Shown: piece by piece, positions 1 to 13,500 of the stretch
Layout: the number at the start of each line of letters is the position of its first letter
Position numbering within the stretch: the first letter of the stretch is position 1
Source of the DNA: Phyto melanocephala
Taxonomy: Eukaryota; Arthropoda; Insecta; Diptera; Rhinophoridae
Length of the DNA stretch: 64,000 nt
Direction: 5' to 3'
Assembly: GCA_941918925.1 (NCBI GenBank)
Contig: OW799236.1
Location: forward strand, 99,836,562-99,900,561
Translations under genes and position numbers: made by a program
Notes under the pieces: model-generated
The model's input: the letters and a program-made list of their open reading frames with translations, nothing else
What the model was told of the DNA's origin: nothing
The model's database searches: none

Positions 1-698
1 GCAAACAGCGACTTTGATCGCACTTTGCTTACCCCCGACCACACGAGCAATGTGTTTGGCAATTATTGCCACAGCAACTGTCAAATTCTATTGCGAACAC
101 AAGATATTAACGTGAGGACTGAATGAATATGTATTAGAATACATATTTAGCAATAAATGTTATAATACATTGCTGAGCAATAATCTTTTAACACAAGCTG
201 TCAATTTCAATTGCAAACAAATAAAATGTAACAACAACACTATTGTATAAGAGAACGTCGCAGAAAAAAAAGAAAACAAAATATTAAAATTAACATGGTT
301 ATTATAAAAAAATTTAAGTTTTTTAATTATATTTAAATATATAATGCCAAAAGAATCGTTTTAATCTAGTGTTTTTGGTGAAATTTATTTTCGTATATTT
401 TTTATAAAATTTTAAATAATAGGTCAATCACCAGGGGCCGAATTACGGCATTCGTGATCGATTGAGCTTTCGTATCGAATTAAATTTCGTCACGTATCGA
501 AAGGTATGATTACAGCATTCGATTAGTTACGTATCGAAATTAATATAAAAATGTAAAAGATTTTTTCTGTTGTAATAGAATAAAAATATTTACATATGTA
601 TATGTTTCTGTTCAGAATAAGAACAAGCAAAGAAAATATAAAAACTTAGCGGTAACAATAATTTTTTAAACAATACATAATTTATTTCAATATAAAAA

Positions 699-2013
699 AT
701 GAGTGCTTTGTTGCTTTTGTGTTTATCCTCTTCCGATTCCGAAGTGGAAGATAATACCATTCATATAAGGAAAAACATTCGGGACAAAAGTGATCCTTTG
801 TCTTTGCCAACTACAGCGTAAGTTTAAAGCATTCATGTAGTTACAATACAGCTTATCCAATTTTTTTAGGTTTATAAAGCGTTTTAGACTTAATAAAGAG
901 GCATTTAACTATATTTTGTCAGAGATAAAATTTGAGGGACATATGTCAACAGCGATGCCTCCAAAGTTGCAATTGGCAGCCACTTTGTCGCTTCTAGCCA
1001 GTCGAGGATTTCAACATACAGTAGGAAATGATTACTTGGTGGGAATGTGTCAAAGCGCTGTAAGCAAAACCATTAATAAGGTTGTTAATGAAATGGAAAC
1101 TAAGCTATGTCCAAAATTTATAAACTTTTTACCCGATCAGTCATCTGAATGCATGGAGTTCTTCGTAGAAAAATATAAACTTCCAGGCGGTAATTATTTT
1201 TAACTAGTGCTTTACCTTTTGACATGTCTGTGATTTTCAGTTGTAGGATGTATTGACGGCACACATTTTGGACTGCAAAAGCCAAAATCAGATGAAAATA
1301 TGTTTTATAACAGAAAAGGATTTCATAGCCTTAACTCTATGATAGTAAGTTTACCGTAAAAAGCAAAAAAAATATATACATACATATACATATGTAAAAT
1401 TTTGTGCCATATTTATTTTAAGATTTGTGATCATAAATATAGAATTTTAGCAATAAATTCTCAATATGGTGGAGCATCTCACGACTCTTTCGTTTGGAAG
1501 CATTCCGAAGAAAGAAAGTTATTTGAGGACTTGTACAATAACAATAAGTTAAAGAATGCTTGGCTTTTAGGTAATTTTCTAAAATTCAATACATACATCC
1601 ATGACTTTTTAAACAATCCTAAAATTTCAGGTGACTCGGGTTACCCTCTTGAACCATGGTGTTTAACACCATATAGAAACCCTGAAGAGGACTCTTTAGA
1701 ATCTAATTTTAATGATGTCCATTCCAAAGGCCGTTGCATTGTTGAGAGAACCATTGGAATTCTTAAAGGTCGGTGGAAAATTCTTAGCAATGACAAAAGA
1801 AGTCGGTATAGTCCAGAAAAAATGGCGAATTTTGGGAACGTGTGTGCTGCATTGCACAATTTGTGCATTTATTTTAAAGTTCCATTGTATACACAACGCT
1901 GCGCTCCTAACACCATTTCTATAAACGTAGATATTGGAAGTGAAACTCACCTAACAAGAATTGGCCAAAAAATAAGAGACCAAATAAAACTTTCACTAGG
2001 AGGAAGAAATTAA
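699..2013 (+). CDS. Harbinger DDE transposase (HARBI1-like), five exons
   Basis: My exon model is 699-817, 870-1189, 1241-1344, 1423-1570 and 1631-2013. All introns are 50-80 bp GT-AG introns with matching phases, giving 357 residues. The DDE_4 nuclease landmarks are visible: CIDGTHF (first D), YGGASHDSFVW (second D region) and GDSGYPLEPW followed by ERTIGILKGRW (acidic third residue). The N-terminus has a short acidic stretch and then the helical QLAATLSLLASRG segment common to the family. Length is usual for HARBI1-like proteins. It would cut and paste the element together with the partner encoded on the opposite strand. No frameshift or stop is seen, so the copy may be young. Confidence 0.9.
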
Positions 2014-2222
2014 AAATTTTTCTTTTAGTTGTTTTTAATATGAAAAATATTTTTATTATGAAATTATAATAAAACAAAAATCAATGAATGCAATTAATAA
2101 CAAAAAAAACTTCAAACATAAAAAATATGTGTTTTTCTTAAATATTCTAATCAATAGGTATGTAGGTAATTCATTAAAAAAAATATCAAGTGTTTATGTA
2201 CATAACATTAAAAATAGACTAT

Positions 2223-3046
2223 TTATACATTATTTTTAAGCATTTCCAATTCCAGTGTTTTTATTTGCAGGTCTACTTTTTTTATAGCCATGTTAGCGGT
2301 ATGTTCCTCTTCTTTTATTTTCAGAGATCTTTCCTTCAAGCTTACCATACGTTCTTTTAGTTGTAGAGACCTTTCCTTTAGACTTAATATATGGTCATGT
2401 TTGGTAATTTGGTCGCGTTGATACACTTCGGTAGTCTGAATATGAGACTTTATAATTGTTGTCTTAGAATCAACTTTTTTGTTATATTGTCTAGGCATCT
2501 CCTTCTCTGTAATTTCATTTATGTCATCATCACTACTTTTTTCATTTTCTAAAATTGACTGCAAACTTCTATCAATATCGTCTACTTCATTTATTTTCGT
2601 AGTTTTTGGTTTTCCAAAACTAGTTACCGACGAAAGACCTTCTACAGCAACATCTATTCCACTAGCCTGAACAATTTGTTCTTCTACAGAGGTTAGAATC
2701 ATTTCCTCAAAAGGTCCACCACCGGTTTTTCTTTTAGAGGTCTTATTAAAAGACAATTTTTTTTTGGCGTTAAATTTTTGATCAGCAAACACCTTAAAAT
2801 ATTAAAATTAGTAAAGAAACTTAAAAAAGAACATCTCCATACTTTTCGCCATGACTTTAAGTCCTTAATTGGTGGTCCACAAGAATTTAGCGTTACCGTT
2901 AACTCCTCCCATAGTCTTTTTGACGTAGCCTTTCCTTGGCCACAATTGGGAATTATATTTTTGGCCAAATTCGAATGCTCGAGCATAAATTCAGCCATAT
3001 ATTCTTTTTGCTTCATATTTATTTTATTAAGATTTGTCCTAAACAT
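2223..3046 (-). CDS. Harbinger accessory MADF/SANT-like DNA-binding protein, two exons
   Basis: Exons are 3046-2843 and 2792-2223, joined in phase 0 across a 50-bp intron, giving 257 residues. The N-terminal part carries a Myb/SANT-like domain (LWEELTVTLNSCGPP, then KSWRKVFADQKFNAKKK over the splice junction). It is followed by TGGGPFEEMILTSVEEQIV, which is typical of Harbinger ORF1 proteins. The C-terminus is a long charged helix with LKERSLQLKERMVSLKERS heptad-like repeats, probably a coiled coil. Family knowledge: this partner imports the transposase into the nucleus and recognises element ends. ATG at 3046 gives the longest form; an in-frame ATG at 3016 (MKQKEYMAEF) is equally possible. 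Confidence 0.85.
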
Positions 3047-3464
3047 ATAAATACATTTAAATTAAGTCTTTTCTAAATAGTTAAAAAAACTTACATTTTT
3101 ATGTCTTTTTACACAGGAAACGTATGAACAATTGGTTTTTCGATCGTTATTTAACTAACGATGAACTTTTCGAACGATTGCACTCGATAGGGTACTCGTT
3201 ATCGTATGCTATCATCTCAAATTTCGATAGCTATTACTCGATATCGTAAGCTGTAATCTAAAAAACAAAAGTAACGAGCAATTTTACTCGATCACGTATG
3301 CCGTAATTCGGCCCCAGGAAAATTTTCAATTGTATGTTTTAAGATATTAACGCGTTCTCCACCTATAGATATAAGCTTGAACATTGGCAATTTGATGCCG
3401 TTATTCTGCCGGCTTTATTGCTTATATTAAAACATAATCAATCGCTCGTGTGGTCGGGGGGTTA

Positions 3465-3807
3465 CGAAATAAGCTTTTCACTTAATAACACACTGTTGCA
3501 TTATTTAGTACTTTTTTTATTAATGTTATCATTTGTTTTTAAGTTAAGGTTAAGGGTAAAATATTTTTACATTTTACACATTAAATAATAATTTTGTGAC
3601 AATATTTATATATTTAGAAAATACAGAAATAAAAGAGTTTTTGCAAAAGTACAAATATATGCAACTAATCATAGTAAGCATTTAAGTTTAAAAAGTACAA
3701 TATATCCACCGACAAGTCTTTAAAAATTTGCTTAAGCATTTGAATGTTAACACTTAGCTCATATCTGATTTGACAGATAATTAGTTTTATCCTTCAGCTG
3801 AACGAAT
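3465..3807. other. Unassigned Mob3 intron sequence
   Basis: AT-rich sequence with no open frame, TIR or recognisable repeat that I can see. Confidence 0.5.
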
Positions 3808-3966
3808 ATGGTTGTGTATACGCTTGAACAACGCTGGGAATTATTGCGACATTACTTTGAAAATCATGGTAATGTTGCAGAATGTGTGCGAAAATTGCGT
3901 ACGGATCAGCTCCGTATTTTCGTTTTCTTGTGAAAAAAGTGAAAGAAACTGGCATCCTCATCTACT
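3808..3966 (+). pseudogene. Mariner-like transposase N-terminal fossil
   Basis: An ATG at 3808 opens MVVYTLEQRWELLRHYFENH followed by GNVAECVRKLRT, the helix-turn-helix start of IS630-Tc1-mariner transposases common in insects. After about 37 codons the frame breaks. KKVKETGILI follows in another frame, the expected next part of the protein. The rest of the transposase is absent. Confidence 0.75.
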
Positions 3967-4039
3967 ACAAAATGGCTGACAATAAATTTATATATGGATC
4001 AAATCTGGTATTTTAAAATGTAAATTCTTTAACACCCTC

Positions 4040-4205
4040 AATATTGGTATCAAATGAAAGGGCTTGACCAGTAGAATACAGTAAATTATTAAAAAATGTA
4101 AAATCCAAGATGGCGTCTAAAACAAAATGCCGAATCAAATATTTTTAACCCCATTAATATGGGTATCAAATGAAAGGGCTTGACTAGTAGAATACAGTTA
4201 GCTAC
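4040..4205. repeat. Short tandem duplication, about 115 bp period
   Basis: Two units each contain GGTATCAAATGAAAGGGCTT followed by GACYAGTAGAATACAGT, starting near 4045 and 4160. No coding content. Confidence 0.6.
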
Positions 4206-4261
4206 GTAAAAATTCAAAATCAAGGATGGTTAAGCTACGATGTGGGATTATATCTATGTAT

Positions 4262-4322
4262 ATGATGGTGAAGGGTATTATCAGATCCGGCACGGTCGAA
4301 TTTAGCACTCTTACTTGTTTTA
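4262..4322 (+). repeat. Terminal fragment of the mini-me-like family A repeat
   Basis: It carries GAAGGGTATTATCAGATC, a TCGGCACGGTCGAA hairpin and TTAGCACTCTTACTTGTT. This is the hairpin end shared by the family A and B repeats elsewhere in the window. Confidence 0.7.
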
Positions 4323-4457
4323 AATTAAATTATTTAGCAAAATAATTTTTCATAAATTATACGTAAAATTATTTGTATTTAATAAGAATAAATAAAATAA
4401 AACTACGCTAACGAAGTAGCGGGTATGTATGTATATTGCCAGCAATAATATAAATAC

Positions 4458-4561
4458 CTGTTGATACGGGGAAAATAGATTCATTATTTATTTGAGACTC
4501 TACCCAATCCATCAATAGCTCAATATATTTTGGTGCTGGCAGCGCGGTGGGCCTTTTAAAA
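4458..4561 (-). CDS. Mob3: Mob3 coding exon 4
   Basis: Acceptor TTACAG, donor GTATTT. It encodes [19 protein letters not shown] and [12 protein letters not shown], a conserved Mob segment. It ends in phase 1, so at least one more exon is required to the left. Confidence 0.9.
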
Positions 4562-7500
4562 CTGTAATAAAATAATTACTAATCCTTTTGAATCACTTTA
4601 CAATAAATTATTTCAAAAAATAGAAATTAATTATAAAAATTTAAGTCATGATGTAAACTCCATTATACATTAAAAAAAAATTGTGAAAATATGTTGATAG
4701 GGGCAAAACTTATTGTTCATTTTTGAACGCAATATGCCGTTTGTGTTGCTAAACATTTTTTTTGGAGGTAGGTGTCTAAAACATAAACACAGTTTATTTA
4801 CGGTATATTAATTAATTAAAAATGGGCAGTTCGACGCCCATACAAAATAATTTTTTAAAACTAATTACATTACATCGATTTTTATTAAACTTTACACATA
4901 TGTATGTACGTAGTATTCCTGAGACAATAAAATTTAATAGTTTGATAAGTGGGCAGCATTTACAATACAAATCAATTATTCTTTTTGAACTACTTCTACT
5001 TCATTGATTTTTATAAAACTTTGCACACACCGTATTGCATACATCGAAAAGCTAAATTTGTTTGCATACCAAAGCGAAAAAAAGAATGTCATCTGTAATA
5101 CTTAGTATTTCAGCAGTTGAAACAAAAAGAGGATTTTTTTTTATATTTATTCCTTTCTTGCAACTCCCTTTTTCAGCAGTACGTAAGGACAATGCATTAT
5201 AAGGATGCTTCTATTAGAGATGAAGTTAGTGCTTACTTATAAAAAAAAAAGCAAGAGCGCTATATTCGGCCGTGCCGAATCTTATATACCCTTCACAACG
5301 TGTAGTCATGCAATAACAGTAGTTTGTATCACCATTCACCCCATATGAAATACGTACATTCATATAAAAAACATGTGCTGAATTTCAATAGCGATTCATT
5401 CCTGGATATTTCCAAGAGATTGATACCATATACAGATCTGAGGAACATATAGTTGCTTCTAAAAGTTGAATTCAACCAACACACGGACAGACGGTCAGGG
5501 CTTAATCGACTCCTCTATTCATAAGCTTTCAGAAAATATATACTTTATGGGGTCGGAAATGAAAATTGTAGAAATTACAAACGGAATGACAAAGCTATAT
5601 ATACCCTTGTGCACCACAGGTGAAGGGTATAAAAATAAGAAATGGGACATAGTATACCAAGACCATATATTTTTCAAGCGCTTTTGGAATTTTTGGTAAT
5701 GAAGTTTTTTGGTGGGAACATAGTGAAATTTATTTTCCAATTAATACTGTACCAACTTATTGTGGGGCTAGCAAAGTGGTCCGAGTTCAGCTGGTAAAAT
5801 ATTTATGCCAATATTGTAAAAAAGTGTAAACTTAATTTTTTAATCAATTTATATTACATTAAAAATCAGTTGGGTTTGAAAACATCTCTTTGTTTGAGGT
5901 GATTGTAGATATAAAAGACCGCCTCCGGTCGGGCCTCACACGTACCGTTCAGGCACAGCAAGTAACCAAAACCGTCAAAGCGAGAATTCAACAAAATCCT
6001 ATCCGGAAACAGAAAATCAAAAGTTCATGAGTCGTATTATTAAAAAAAAGACTTAGGTCTTGCAACAGTCTTGTTGAATGCAGCTATAAAAAAAATAGGA
6101 TAGAAAAATCCAAACGCCTTTTGGTAAAGTACGCTGATAACTTGCATAGAAAAATCTTGTTTACAGATGAAAAAATTTTTACCATACAGAAAAGTTTAAC
6201 AAACAAAATGATAGGGTCATAGAAAGAAGCATCAGAACTCATCCGACAGGTCGAAAAGGGTCATCATCCTGCTGCAATCATGGTTTGGTGGTGAAATGTT
6301 AAGTGGAAATGGTTTTAAGTTTGAAACACATAGTATAAAAGCAAAAATTCGAGCATTTTTGTGCGATGCCCGGTCGTTTGTTTGTGACGTAAAAGGCCAC
6401 AATTCTTTAAATGTATGCAACAAGTGTCAACAAACTGGGAAAAGTATATTGAGAGTTACTACATTTTCTACACTCGTTGGAAAATTGCGTTCTGATGAAT
6501 ATTTTAGCCGTTAAGAAGAAAATGCTTATATTATTATTAAACTCATCGTCATCGTCTTTGCTAACCTCCCTTCGTCCTTTTATTCCAAAAGAGTTTATGA
6601 AAAAGCCCAGGTCGTTTGATGAAATAGCTAGATGGAAAGCAGTTGAGTTTCGTCAGTTTGTCCCAAAGTAAAGTACTTGTGATAATATTTTTAGCACCTT
6701 TTTTTGCTATCATGCGCTTACAGGATAATGAGTTGTCCTCTTTTACTTGAGTCTTATAATGCTATGATATAATGATAGTATATAAATATGATATATAAAA
6801 TGATAGTAACATTTTTGGAACAATTTTGAAAATATTATGGACCATTAAGCATAACTTGCAACGTACTTAACCTTTTTCATTTAAATAAAATTGTAGAAGA
6901 ATATGGCAACCTTACTAATATAACGGCATATCCATTTCAAAACTGCATGAAGAATAAAAAAAACAATAAAAACAACCTACCCAAATTGAGCAACAACTAT
7001 TTCAAAATTCAATATTTGATTGCTGAAACCTATTCAATTTAAAGGAATTAAGCAAAATTCAAAAGGTGAAATAAGTTCGTTTATTTCCGATGCAGCAACT
7101 TTCAGTTCGCGTGCCCCTTATAACTGTTGTTTACTTGGTAGCAGTTGTCCTGTTGAAATAAAAACATTCCTTGAAAACGAATGCATTATATTAAGAGTTT
7201 ACATAAGTCGAGAAATTTTTTTTTATTAACTAATTCCATCTCAGGATCTTGGAATTTACGTGTCAAATTCAGACTCGTTTTATGAAGAAACTTTTTGAAC
7301 AGATCAAATATATGAAAACTTTTAAATATTTAATTTAAAAACAGGATATTGCTAATTCCCTTAGTACACGCATGTTAAAAACAGGTTTTTGTTTTACAGA
7401 CAACTACACATAAATTGAAATTTTTTTTAACAATTATTTTTTTTTAATTAATTTTATTATCTATGTACATACACACATACAAATTTATTATACCCTTCAC

Positions 7501-10500
7501 ACAGTGAAAAAGGGTATACCTAGGTTTGTCATTCCGTGTGAAATTTCTACAATTTTCATTTCCGACCCCATAAAGTATATATTTTCTGAAAGCTTATGAA
7601 TAGGGGATTCGATTAAGCTCTGTCAGTCTGTCCGTCTGACCGTCTGTCCGTGTGTATGTTGAAATCAACTTTTTGAAGCCCCCCGACATAGCTTGGACCC
7701 GGGTGAGGTATTAAAATATCAGAAATATTCGGGAGTAGATCGGTATTGAAAATCAGAAACATCGGTACATAATAACTGATATATGAGCAAAAACTCACGA
7801 CCACCTCGATTTTTTTTTCACAAAAACAACATACATACATACAAACGTGTATACTGGTTAGAGAAAACGTGGCATCGAATCCCAGCTGAGGCAAAAAAAA
7901 ATTTTTTTTAATTTTTTAAATTTTTTTTTTAAATTTTTTTTTTTATTTTGTAATTTAATATATTATTTATATTTTTATTATTTTTTTTTAATTTTTTTTT
8001 TATTTTTTTTTTTGTTTTATATATATTAAATATATAATAATTTTTTTTTAAATTTTATAAAAATTTTTTTTTATTTTTTTTTTTTTTTTGTTTTTTAACA
8101 TACATACATACGTGAATTTATAATTTCACAATGGGATGTTTTTATATATGTATGTTTTTATATGTATGTACGTATTTCATATGGGATGAATGGTGACACA
8201 AACTACTGTTATTGCATGACTACACTTTGTGAAGGGTATATAAGATTCGGCACGGCCGAATATAGCGCTCTTACAAATTTATATTTTGTAATATTTTTGT
8301 CTAAAACATTTTGAAGGTGTACAATTCTTAGAATAAGTTATATAAGTATTTATACCTTATATGAGCTACAAAGAATTTATAAATAATAATAATTCATAAA
8401 TATAAATATTTTCATTAAACCAATAAAATATTTTCTTTTAGAAAAAATAAATAAATAAATAAAAATGCCACGCTCTAAAAAAAATGAAAGCATTCAAAAT
8501 TCGATAAACACCTAACTGACCAAATTAATATTTTAAAAGGTAAGTAAGATAAAAAAAAAATTAAGGTAAAAAATTATTTAAGAATTGTTATATTTATTTT
8601 ATAATTTTTTATTTTCAGAAACCGTTGTAACTCAAAATAATATAATGGACGTTTTAGAACTAAAAAAAAAAATTTAAAGCTTTAAAGGGAAAAATCGTGC
8701 AGAAGATCTTCTAATACATTTTAATAGCTGTCTTTAATCTATAGAAATTTTTGAGGACCAAAAAAGTCAATAAATGATTCTAAAAGTCAAATAAATGATT
8801 CGAAAGGTACCCCTTAATTTTTATTTATAACTTTTCTTTTATTTATACATATATTTTTTGTGTTATACATATTTTGTTCAGAAACTATCATTTATCAAAA
8901 TAAGGTACTAGTTGGATTAGTATCAGAGGTGAACGTAATGGTTAGATGTTTTGCAACGCCAGGTCTTGCTTCCACAAAATTTTCCAATTTATTTTCTATT
9001 CAATCAGAGGCTGAATTAAAACAAATTGAAGAAGATATAAACGATTAAACAAACTTCAAACTTAGCAATGTTATTTATTATGGGTAGATAACTTAGTAAT
9101 TGTTTGCTTTTTATTTATAGGTCTAGGGAGATTAAAAAAATCTTGTACATATAATAAATATGAAAATGTTACTTGATTTTAATTAATTAAAAATAAAATA
9201 AGCTACAACTAAAACTTTTTACGAAATGTCATTATTCATAAATTCCTAATAGGCACGAAAAAAGGACCTTATGTAAGCACATACATCAATAGCTTCACAT
9301 TAGCTATGAATTCACAAACTAAAGAGACATGAAAAAAGTGCTTCTAGTAAACAATATTGGTGCATATTTTAAAAGGCATGAAAGAAGCGTTTATTGAAAA
9401 CTTTTATTTATTTATTTATTGATTTACAATACAAAAAGCCTGTAAGGCCAAAGCGTATTGCTAGAACTCTTAAAATATTTATATATTTAACAAAATGAAA
9501 ATCAAATAGATTAAATATTAGTAATAGTAAATATATATATAGGTAATAAAAAATATAACAATAACCCTAATCCTAACGTAAAATTGTACACCTTCCTGGA
9601 TATGACTATTCAATAACAAGTAACAGTGCTATATTCGGCCGTGCCGAATCTTATATACCCTTCACAACGTGTAGTCATGCAATAACAATTGTTTGTATCA
9701 CCATTCATCCCATATAAAATACGTGCATACGTACACGTTAGAATAAATGTGGCATCGAATCCCAGCTGAGCCAAAAAAATTTTATTTTATTTTATTTAAT
9801 ATATTATTTATATTTTATTATTTTTTTTTATATTTTTTTTAAATTTTTAAAAAAAAATTTTTTTAGAAAAATTTTTAAAAAATTTTTTAAAATTTTTTTT
9901 TAAATTTTTTTAAAATTTTTTTTTGTAGTTTTTTTTTATTATTTTTTTCTTATTTTTAATATTTTTTTTTTTAATTTTTTTTGTTTGGTATGTTTTTTAC
10001 ATGTATCTATGTATGTATGTTGTTGTTGTAATTGTGAAAAAAAACGAGGTGGTCGTGGTTTTTTGCTCATATCTCAGAAAGTTATGGGGCGATTGTGCTG
10101 AATTTCAATAGCGATTCATTCCTGGATATCTCCAAGAGATTGATACCATATACAGATCTGAGGAACATATAGTTGCTTCTAAAAGTTGATTTCAACCAAC
10201 ACACGGACAGACGGTCAGGGCTTAATCGACTCCTCTATTCATAAGCTTTCAGAAAATATATACTTTATGGGGTCGGAAATGAAAATTGTAGAAATTACAA
10301 ACGGAATGACAAAGCTATATATACCCTTGTGCACCACAGGTGAAGGGTATAAAAAGAAAAATACACATGCATATTCATACATGTGCATATAAAAAGGTCC
10401 ATAACAGCAACAAAAACAACTTCAGACAAGCTTATCCCATATACATATATGCATATTATATAAACATTTAATAGACAATTAAAATTTTTGTAGGTAAACT

Positions 10501-13500
10501 ATAAACTATGTATTACCATTAAGATAAGACAAAAGCTTATTTTTAAAGATAGTTAGAGAAAAGGTGAAATTACGCAAATAAAGTGGCAAACAATTCCAAT
10601 ATCACATCTAAATGTAAGCAGTAAAAACGCGCTTATTTTTTAAAAAGGTAATGCTTCCAAGTGGGAATTCGCCATACAAAAATCATGCTTTTGTAGGCGG
10701 GTTTTTAAGGGAGAGTTTAGTTAACTTATCTCCCTTACAAACCTGATTACAGGAAAGCATAAATTTTTACTGGGTAAAAACAAGGATTTATAATCCCAAT
10801 CTTATAAGAAGAACCCAGTTTGTTAACAAATATATTTCCGCTTTCTCTTGTTGTTTCTAAAATTTTATTGTAATTAAAGAAAGTTGACATTTTCTCTTAG
10901 TCTCATTGTCAACAATTATAATTACATTAGTTTAGTAATTATAATCGAAAATGATTTAATTTTGGATTGTCTTCAGGGGCATACGTGGTTTTTTGCTCAT
11001 ATCTCAGCCGCTAATAGGAAAAATTGCTGATTTTCAGTACCAAAATTCTCTTAAGCGTTTTTAATTAATTTATATCACATTAACGAGATATGTGGGGTTT
11101 AAAAAAACTTGATTTCAACACTCACACGGACGCACAGACGGATATAGCTAAATCGCAGACGGATATAGTTAGTGGCCACCATTTACATAAAATAATTTTC
11201 AAGCAATTAATGCTATAAATTGTTATTTCGCATAATAAAAATATTATTTTGATTTTCAAATTTATGAATTTTATTTTGCATTATAAATTGAAGGTAATGT
11301 GTACCGGGCCTACTAATAGTTTTAGCACTAAATATTAAATTGGAGCGATAGACAAAAAAACATGTTTCTGAGGAAGTGTTTATACTTTTATCCTAATTTT
11401 TTTTTGATAGCTTTGTTTAAACATTGTTCTGATATTTTTAGACAGATTGTATTAACATTAAGCATGTTGATATTCTAGAGACACAATAACTGACTTCTAG
11501 ATATATTTTGGTTCAAAATTTTACTTTTAATAAGATTTTATTTTACTTTAAATTGAACAAAGTACATTACAACCCTTCACCTATTCTGCCAATTATATAC
11601 ATATATAGCTTTGCCATTCCGTTTGTAATTTCTACAATATTTATTTTGAACCCAAAAAGTATATATTTTCTGAAAGCTTATGAATAGATAAGTCGATTGA
11701 AATATGTCAGTCTTTCTGACTACCTGTCGATTTTAGGCTTGAGACTTTATAAGTCTCGAACTTATACAAAACATATATAGAAATAAAAAAGGTTTTTCCT
11801 GAAAAAATGTTTGCGAATATGACTTAAACCATTTCTTATTTTTATAATGCATTTGTAAAGTCAAACATATCATTATTTTTATAAAAGGATTACCAGCAAC
11901 TATTTAATGTATGCATAAAATAATATAAAACAGCATTAATAGCACGAATATGCAACTACACTGTATAGGCCAAATGTATTTAAAATAGCACTTACTTTTC
12001 GCCATCAGCCCATAAATATTCATACCGAGAGCCTCCACACATAGTTGGGCAAGTAGTTTCATTGCAATATTCTGATACTGTACCATATATTAGATTTATG
12101 CGATTAAAAAAATCCACCACTGAAATTATAAAAAAAATAGTATTCATTAGGGATATTTTATGCGCTACAAATTGAAATAAAACATAGTCTATTCAATTAA
12201 AAATATTAACTGAAACAAATTATTTTTAAATCGATTTTATTAAGCGACGAAAAATAACTTTTTAAACTTTTTTTTACCAACAAATCAGATGTTACCTGAT
12301 CTGATTTAAGCTTTTCCCATTGATAAGTAACTACGAATTTAAAAAATTATGCATTTACTGATTTTTTTAAGCATTTAAGATTTTTTTTTGAGCAGAAAAC
12401 AAAACTAATTCTGACTTTAGATTCGTTAGATAAACACACAAATCTACTAAAACTATGTATATACAATAATTAAACTAAAGCCAAATATAACAAGTAAGAG
12501 TGCTATATTCGCCCATGCCGAATCTTATATACCCTTCACGACGTGTAGTCATGCAATAACAGTAGTTTGTATCACCATTCATCTCATATGAAATACGTAC
12601 ATACATATAAAAAACATACATATATAAAAACATCCCATTGTAAAATTAAAAATTAACGTATGTATGTTAAAAAAAATAAAAAAAAATTTAAAAAAAATTT
12701 AAAAAAAAAATTTAAAAAAAAATTTAAAAAAAAAAATTTAAAAAAAAATAATTAATATATAAATAATAAATATAAAACAAAAAAAATTAAAAAAAAATTT
12801 AAAAAAAATAATAAAAATATAAATAATATATTAAATTAAAAATAAAAAAAATTCAAAAAAACTTTAAAAAAAATTTTTTTGGCTCAGCTGGGATTTGATC
12901 CCACGTTTTCTCTAACCGGTATACACGTTTGTATGTATGTATGTTGTTGTTGTAATGTTGTTTTTGTGAAAAAAAAAATCGAGGTGGTCGTAGGTTTTTG
13001 CTCATATCTCAGTTGTTTATGAACCGATGTTTCTGATTTTCAATACCGATCTACTCCCGAATATTTCTGATATATTAATACCTCACCCGGGTCCAAGCAA
13101 TTTCGGGGGGCTTCAAAAAGTTGATTTCAACATACACACGGAAAGACGGACAGAGCTTAATCGACTCCCCTATTCATAAGCTTTCAGAAAATATATTCTT
13201 TATGGGGTCGGAAATGAAAATTGTAGAAATTTCACACGGAATGACAAACCTATATATACCCTTTTTCACTGTGTGAAGGGTATAAAAACTAGATTGAACA
13301 TTCTACGTAAAAAACTATCGTACAAATAAAAAAAAATTTGATTTTTTGATATCCCAGCAGGGGTTCAACTGGTGACGAAGTGATTAAATTTAGGTAAAAA
13401 CACTAATGATTTTAACATTAGCGTGTCATTGGAGATTATTGGCTTACATGAATATTTTAATGAACTGCACTCCATTCTAATAAGTGCATGGAACTCACGC

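Larger units (their letters stand above)
435..3314. mobile_element. Apparently intact autonomous PIF/Harbinger transposon
   Basis: Terminal inverted repeats start GGGCCGAATTACGGCAT at 435 and end with its complement at 3314. CAG is duplicated at 432-434 and 3315-3317, the CWG-type 3-bp target typical of Harbinger. The 2.88-kb interior carries the two genes expected of an autonomous element in convergent orientation: a spliced DDE transposase (plus) and a spliced MADF/SANT-like DNA-binding protein (minus). Both read through without stops once introns are removed. The TIRs carry further TATCGA-rich subterminal repeats. It lies inside an older TTA-flanked element, in the last Mob3 intron visible here. 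Confidence 0.9.
32..3461. mobile_element. Outer TIR element (split by a nested Harbinger)
   Basis: The sequence CCCCCGACCACACGAGC at 32-48 recurs as its reverse complement at about 3444-3460. TTA flanks both outer edges (29-31 and 3462-3464), which looks like a 3-bp target-site duplication. Without the nested insertion the element would be roughly 550 bp, so it would be a non-autonomous (MITE-sized) element. The TTA duplication suggests the PIF/Harbinger group, but no coding remnant of its own is visible. Confidence 0.6.

Noticed and set aside
7860..7885. B-box-like GCATCGAATCCCAGC in family A
   Set aside because: No A box or tRNA-like fold seen; it is a constant internal module of the repeat.
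9405..9600. Independent SINE
   Set aside because: The TTTA-rich tract and following text look like a LINE 3' end, with ORF2 remnants further right on the same strand.
13360..13380. Possible tRNA-derived SINE promoter (GGGGTTCAACTGGTGAC)
   Set aside because: No matching A box at the right distance, and the element has TIR-like ends.
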